The position numbers were made by a program, and so were the translations under genes. The notes beneath the pieces were generated by a model. That model made no database searches, had not been told where the DNA came from, and saw only the letters and a program-made list of their open reading frames with translations. From JBCBGF01 sp038526915 (GTDB lineage Bacteria; Pseudomonadota; Alphaproteobacteria; Rhodobacterales; Rhodobacteraceae): a DNA stretch of 64,000 bases. The stretch lies in contig JBCBGF010000001.1 in assembly GCA_038526915.1 (NCBI GenBank), forward strand, positions 310,001-374,000, in the 5' to 3' direction. Position 1 is the stretch's first letter. Each line of letters begins with the position of its first letter. Positions 60,672-64,000 of this stretch are shown piece by piece.

Positions 60672-61013
60672 ATGGGGAAAAGAGACGAGCTGATCGCTCA
60701 GTACGCGGACGATCTAAAGAACAAGTGCGGCATGACGCCAGACATGGATCTGCTGACCAAGGTCACGATCGGTTGCGGCCCCTCGATCTATGATGCGGAT
60801 GCGTCGACCGTTGCGGCCTCGCAACCGGGCGAGCTGGAAACGGTGAAGAATAATTTCCTCATCAAGAAGCTTGGCCTGGCCGATGGGCCCCAGTTGATGG
60901 ATGCGATCAACTCGGTGATCGAAACCTATGGCAAATCCGAGCGGAACAAGTATCGCGCGGTTGTCTATTACATGCTGACCAAGCATTTCGGCAAAGAGTC
61001 GGTTTACGGCTAA
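60672..61013 (+). CDS. DUF2853-family protein
   Basis: 113 residues from the ATG at 60672 (GGGAGAGAC upstream); a GTG at 60657 is also in frame. It matches the DUF2853 family of small helical proteins: GKRDELIAQYADDLKNKCG, the middle KVTIGCGPSIYDADA and the end KYRAVVYYMLTKHFGKE. A structure is known for a homologue but not a function. No signal peptide. Monocistronic, closed by a strong hairpin at 61023-61047. Confidence 0.85.
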   Translation: MGKRDELIAQYADDLKNKCGMTPDMDLLTKVTIGCGPSIYDADASTVAASQPGELETVKNNFLIKKLGLADGPQLMDAINSVIETYGKSERNKYRAVVYYMLTKHFGKESVYG

Positions 61014-61022
61014 GCCCTTGCT

Positions 61023-61047
61023 GGGCGGGGCGTTTTGCGCCCTGCCC
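61023..61047 (+). terminator. Strong hairpin after the DUF2853 gene
   Basis: A 10-pair GC stem (61023-61032 with 61038-61047, one G-T pair) with a T-rich loop lies 10 bases past the stop. Weak T content follows, so it could also be an RNA-stabilising structure. Confidence 0.5.
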
Positions 61048-61186
61048 CGATCTGTTCCCTAAAAATGAAACTACTTTGGCTTTGCGCGTCGCGCACGCTG
61101 CTAGTAGTGTTTTGGTGCGGTGGCCAGGACGGTCTAGACTTTCTGACTCTTCGACATACCCACGGGGTGAGTATGCGGGGTGACAA
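61048..61186 (+). other. Gene-free interval between two hairpins; possible small RNA
   Basis: About 140 bases lie between the DUF2853 hairpin and the stronger terminator at 61187-61213 with no convincing protein frame. An inner hairpin is possible around 61156-61176 (CATAC ... GTATG). A TTGGCT-like -35 at 61076 is not followed by a good -10 at normal spacing, so a promoter is unproven. A terminator with no gene before it is the reason for proposing a small RNA. Confidence 0.3.
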
Positions 61187-61226
61187 GGGGGTTTCGTCCT
61201 GGGCGAAACCCCCTTTCCCGTTTTAT
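61187..61226 (+). terminator. Rho-independent terminator-like hairpin, not attached to a gene
   Basis: GGGGGTTTCG (61187-61196) pairs perfectly with CGAAACCCCC (61204-61213) around a 7-base loop, and is followed by TTTCCCGTTTTAT. It is 174 bases beyond the nearest upstream stop codon, which already has its own hairpin. Confidence 0.65.
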
Positions 61227-61730
61227 CGGTACTCTCTCGTGCTCGGACGCATATGCGAGCGGTGAGCAGAGCCGTTTCTGCACGGGCTTAAGCGGATCAT
61301 TGTAGGAACCTTTGTGAACCGCCGGTCATACGTGGCGCCTTTGTGCTAGTGGCCCGACGCTTGTCGCACATCTCTGAGCATCGGCAGCCGCACCACCGCG
61401 CGACCGACCGAGGCTTTAGTCTTGGCAATAAACCTAGGCGCACATGTGCGTTGAGCGAGGATTTCACAATTCGCAATCCAAGGCATCGCGATGAAGAAGC
61501 GGAGATCAAATCCGGTCGGCACCCCTGCCCCAATAGTGTCTATCCCGCGGATTTGAACGATGTTTTGGGTCATTCCGTCTATCGGGATCGCGACGAGGAA
61601 GCTAGCCCAATTGGCTACATCGGTCTCCGGTTAGGCCTCCTGCGGCCAGGATCACCAATCAGATATCTATCTTCATCCCTCCCTGTTAGTATGCGGCCGA
61701 ACACCCGCGCCCCAATGAAGAAGAGCCGCC
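61227..61730. other. Unassigned intergenic DNA before the DM13 gene
   Basis: About 500 bases with no recognisable gene. Open frames exist on both strands (for example 61343-61840 plus and 61346-61573 minus), but they overlap one another, have mixed codon use and show no family motif. No tRNA-like or inverted-repeat transposon ends were seen. The last 60 bases should hold the promoter of the DM13 gene. It may be a decayed gene or an unrecognised RNA. Confidence 0.4.
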
Positions 61731-62213
61731 ATGAAACGATTTCTGACCATCGCGATCCCTGTGTTTCTGGTGGGCTTTGTCGCCGGAAACGCGTTTTGGT
61801 ACCTGGCTTCTCCGCTTTGGATCGATGTCGAGGTGAATGAGAGCCTGGCCGGTGCCGATACGCTCACGCCGGTGGCCACGGGCACGTTCCGGGATGCGGA
61901 CCGCGCGCATAAAGGGACGGGCGTTGCCACCATCCTGCAACGACCCGATGGGTCGGCTGTGTTGCGGTTAACGGAGTTTGAGGTGACGAACGGCCCCGAT
62001 CTGGAAGTGTGGCTGTCTGCCAATCCCGATCCGCAACGATCTTCGGACGTGGCCGATGCCGACTGGCTGGCGTTGGGCCAGTTGAAGGGAAATATCGGGG
62101 ATCAGAACTATGACATCCCCGCCGGGACGGACCTGTCGGCCTATCAATCCGTTGTCATCTGGTGCGAACAGTTCGGCGTCCTGTTCTCACCCGCCGCGCT
62201 GACCACGAATTAG
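61731..62213 (+). CDS. DM13-domain membrane-anchored protein
   Basis: 160 residues. N-terminal signal-anchor (FLTIAIPVFLVGFVAGNAFWY, about 4-24) and a DM13 (electron-transfer DM13) domain at about 50-155: GTFRDADRAHKGTGVATILQ, TNGPDLEVWLSANP, then NIGDQNYDIP, and the closing Cys in VVIWCEQFGVLFSPAAL. The DM13 fold is proposed to handle redox or cation chemistry in the periplasm; no partner gene is near. Converges with the EVE gene by 4 bases. Confidence 0.88.
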   Translation: MKRFLTIAIPVFLVGFVAGNAFWYLASPLWIDVEVNESLAGADTLTPVATGTFRDADRAHKGTGVATILQRPDGSAVLRLTEFEVTNGPDLEVWLSANPDPQRSSDVADADWLALGQLKGNIGDQNYDIPAGTDLSAYQSVVIWCEQFGVLFSPAALTTN

Positions 62214-62629
62214 GGACTAATCCCGCCCAACTCGCAGATCACCTGCCATTCCTCCGGCGTCACCGGCTGGACCGACAGGCGTGTGTTGTTCACCAGAACC
62301 ATGTCAGCAAGACGCGGATCCTCCTTGCACATGGCCAATGTGACGGGTTGGGGCAGGGGGGCGATGGCCTTGATATCGACGCAGTCCCAGCGTTCGTCGT
62401 CTGTCGTGCTGTCGGGATGGCTTTCGGCAATCACCTCAACGATCCCCACCACCGCCTTTTCGGACTGCGAGTGATAGAAGAAGCCGCGGTCCCCCACCGA
62501 CATCGCCCGCATCATGTTGCGGGCCTGATAGTTGCGAACGCCGTCCCATTCTTCGCCCACATCGCCTTTGGCGACCTGCTGATCCCAGCTCCAGGTTGAG
62601 GGTTCGGATTTGAAAAGCCAGTATTTCAT
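62210..62629 (-). CDS. EVE-domain protein
   Basis: 139 residues from the ATG at 62629; the frame extends to 62707 inside the YciI gene. EVE/PUA-like fold: MKYWLFKSEPSTWSWD at the start, WDGVRNYQARNMMRAM, GFFYHSQSEKAVVGIVEV and RWDCVDIKAI. EVE domains bind modified bases in DNA or RNA; stand-alone ones such as this are widespread in proteobacteria. ATGA overlap with the YciI gene. Confidence 0.92.
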   Translation of the reverse strand: MKYWLFKSEPSTWSWDQQVAKGDVGEEWDGVRNYQARNMMRAMSVGDRGFFYHSQSEKAVVGIVEVIAESHPDSTTDDERWDCVDIKAIAPLPQPVTLAMCKEDPRLADMVLVNNTRLSVQPVTPEEWQVICELGGISP

Positions 62630-62898
62630 CCCAAAACCCGGTTCCATTCCGTCAGGCTGACACTGTCGAAAAGCCCCGCCTTTGCGTAGGGATCGTCTGC
62701 GGCCCATGCCTCAGCATCGGCCATGCTGTCTACGGACAAGATCAGAAGCGAGCCAGACATCTGGCCGTCGGCATCGAGGAACGGGCCCGCCTGTTCGACG
62801 ACCCCGGTTTCCTTGACATAGGCCAAATGCGCCTCGCGATTGGCAAGCCGGGTTTCAAGGGCGCCGGGTTTGTCCCGGGCGATCAGGGCAACACGCAT
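62626..62898 (-). CDS. YciI-family protein
   Basis: 90 residues. Ferredoxin-like YciI fold with the conserved His-Asp pattern: REAHLAYV near residue 24 and MSGSLLILSVDSMADAEAWAADDPYAKAGLF. The function is not established; some relatives act on small aromatics. Lies 1 base after gpsA, with which it is likely cotranscribed. Confidence 0.9.
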   Translation of the reverse strand: MRVALIARDKPGALETRLANREAHLAYVKETGVVEQAGPFLDADGQMSGSLLILSVDSMADAEAWAADDPYAKAGLFDSVSLTEWNRVLG

Positions 62899-62899
62899 A

Positions 62900-63850
62900 T
62901 CATTCCTCTTTCAACGGGCGCGCAAGCAGCGCGCGTTTTGCATCATCGACACTCATCTGGCCCAAAACGACGGAAGACACCATCTGCGTCAGGGGCATAT
63001 CCAACCCGTCGCGCTTGGCAATGCGGGCCATGGCCTGGGCCGTGGCCACGCCTTCGGTGGTCGCCTTGGGCGGGCTTTCCCCACGCCCAATGGCAAGCCC
63101 GGCGGCGTAGTTGCGCGATTTTTCGGAAGTCGCCGTGAGCAGCAGATCCCCCAGGCCAGACAGGCCGGCCAGCGTCTCGAGCCGCGCACCGCGTAGGCTG
63201 GCGAACCGCCCCATTTCGGCAAAGCCGCGGGTGACGACGGCGGCCCGCGCGCTTTCCCCCAAGCCCGCACCAATGGTCAGGCCCGCGGCCAGGGCGATGA
63301 CGTTTTTCAGCGCACCGCCAAGCTCGGCACCGGTCACATCTGTGGTGGAATAGAGCCGCATTGTCTGGCACGACAGTTGATCTTGCAGGGTTTTGGCCAC
63401 AGTCCGGTCAGCGCATCCAAGGGTTAGCGCCGTGGGCAGGCCATCGGCCAGATCAGCCGCAAAACTTGGGCCCGTCAGGATCGCGGGAACGGATGCCGGG
63501 CACGCCTGTTTGATTAGCGCGGTGGGGCCCAAGCCGCTGTCGAGCTCGATCCCTTTGCAGCAGGCGACCAATGGCTTGCGGTTCAAGGTCTCGATCAGAG
63601 GTGCAAGGGCGTCGCGCAGAATTTGCATCGGCGCGGCGAGGAGGATCACCGACGCATCCCCAAGATCGGCGGCGTTGCCGGTCACATGCAGGGGGGCGGG
63701 TAGGGGGATGCCGGGGAGGTAGCGGGTATTTTCGCGGGTGCGCGCGATTTCACCGACATTCCGCCCGTACAGACAGACAGGCACGCCATCCCGCGCCAGC
63801 GCAATGCCCAGGGCTGTTCCAAAGGCACCAGCGCCCACGATTCCGATCAT
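62900..63850 (-). CDS. gpsA: Glycerol-3-phosphate dehydrogenase [NAD(P)+]
   Basis: 316 residues. It makes sn-glycerol 3-phosphate for phospholipid synthesis. NAD-binding GAGAFGTALG (5-14), CCKGIEL, the catalytic Lys in GGALKNVIALAAGL, and FAEMGRF. ATGA overlap with tsaD upstream; the tsaD-gpsA-yciI-EVE chain is a tight operon. Confidence 0.96.
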   Translation of the reverse strand: MIGIVGAGAFGTALGIALARDGVPVCLYGRNVGEIARTRENTRYLPGIPLPAPLHVTGNAADLGDASVILLAAPMQILRDALAPLIETLNRKPLVACCKGIELDSGLGPTALIKQACPASVPAILTGPSFAADLADGLPTALTLGCADRTVAKTLQDQLSCQTMRLYSTTDVTGAELGGALKNVIALAAGLTIGAGLGESARAAVVTRGFAEMGRFASLRGARLETLAGLSGLGDLLLTATSEKSRNYAAGLAIGRGESPPKATTEGVATAQAMARIAKRDGLDMPLTQMVSSVVLGQMSVDDAKRALLARPLKEE

Positions 63851-63999
63851 GCCTTGGCCCCCTTCTTGCCCGATCCCAGCATCGGCGCTTGCTGGGTATC
63901 GAGGGGCCAGCGCGGGCGAGCAGAGAGGCTCATATCATCCCGCCACCCGGCCTCGAGCATCTCCAGCCCGGCATAGGCGATCATCGCCGCATTATCGGT
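63847..63999 (-). CDS. tsaD: tRNA N6-adenosine threonylcarbamoyltransferase, C-terminal end only
   Basis: Only the last 50 codons lie in the window. The reading TDNAAMIAYAGLEML is the conserved C-terminal segment of TsaD (Kae1/Gcp), which carries the metal/ATP Asp. The remainder extends past the right edge. Together with tsaE at 51.1 kb it makes the t6A tRNA modification. The stop overlaps gpsA as ATGA. Confidence 0.92.
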   Translation of the reverse strand, partial: TDNAAMIAYAGLEMLEAGWRDDMSLSARPRWPLDTQQAPMLGSGKKGAKA

Positions 64000-64000
64000 G

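Noticed and set aside
61343..61840. 165-codon plus-strand frame before the DM13 gene
   Set aside because: Runs into the DM13 gene in another frame; His/Arg-rich product without motif. The minus-strand frame 61346-61573 was rejected for the same reasons.
1..64000. tRNA, rRNA, CRISPR, prophage or insertion sequence
   Set aside because: No T-loop-like GGTTCGAATCC in a cloverleaf context, no regularly spaced repeats, and no transposase or integrase motif was found on either strand.

Overview
The window reads as chromosomal DNA of a Roseobacter/Rhodobacter-type alphaproteobacterium (order Rhodobacterales). Evidence for this is the high G+C content, the RegB-SenC-RegA redox regulators with the quinone-binding GGLHNPF heptapeptide, the AmgK-MurU salvage pair beside AddAB, the TimA-like and IalB-like proteins, and a cluster rho-mnmE-mnmG-rsmG-parA-parB next to a predicted replication origin. 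No tRNA, rRNA, CRISPR array, prophage or intact insertion sequence was seen. Nearly all of the sequence is core genes packed with 1-11 base overlaps.

Left part (1-31 kb). The end of gpmI leads a + strand run: EnvC-like protein, ctpA, rppH, a methyltransferase, a C-terminally shortened imuC/dnaE2 with a LexA-like box, and tag. A - strand block follows: lytic transglycosylase, rnr, DUF2064 glycosyltransferase, dapE, two unrecognised genes and dapD. Then come a LOG protein, an orphan BrnA-like antitoxin, rlmN, an IalB protein and grpE-hrcA, followed by the + strand trio rph-rdgB-hemW. The chromosome-partition cluster parB-parA-rsmG-mnmG-mnmE and then rho and hemJ run on the - strand.

Centre (about 30.94-31.32 kb). 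The 380-base gap between hemJ and maf holds a perfect DnaA box with near-matches on both strands, an A/G-rich tract, an AT-rich segment and GANTC sites. Gene direction and, in small samples, G/C strand bias change sign here. Two perfect 16-base parS palindromes lie 3.5 and 5.4 kb to the left. I infer that this is oriC.

Right part (31.3-64 kb). maf-aroE-coaE-dnaQ run rightward. They are followed by secB, fxsA, timA-like, mltA, an Smr-domain gene, an MFS transporter, a lipoprotein hydrolase, and hslU and hslV separated by a lower-GC DUF3800 gene. Next is a long - strand operon: a DivL-like PAS protein, tsaE, amgK, murU, addB, addA and trxA. The redox system regB / senC-regA comes next, then small acetyltransferase, HD and secreted-protein genes, adhP, ahcY, a DUF2853 gene, a 717-base gap with strong hairpins, and DM13, EVE, YciI, gpsA and the 3' end of tsaD.

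Taken together the window is an origin-proximal core region: replication and segregation, tRNA modification, lysine/peptidoglycan precursor synthesis and recycling, DNA repair, protein quality control and redox control. I found no obviously new multi-gene system. The least ordinary items are the shortened solitary ImuC, the hslV-hslU split by DUF3800, the orphan BrnA-like gene with repeat operators, the kinase-less DivL-like protein, and the hairpin-bounded gap near 61 kb.
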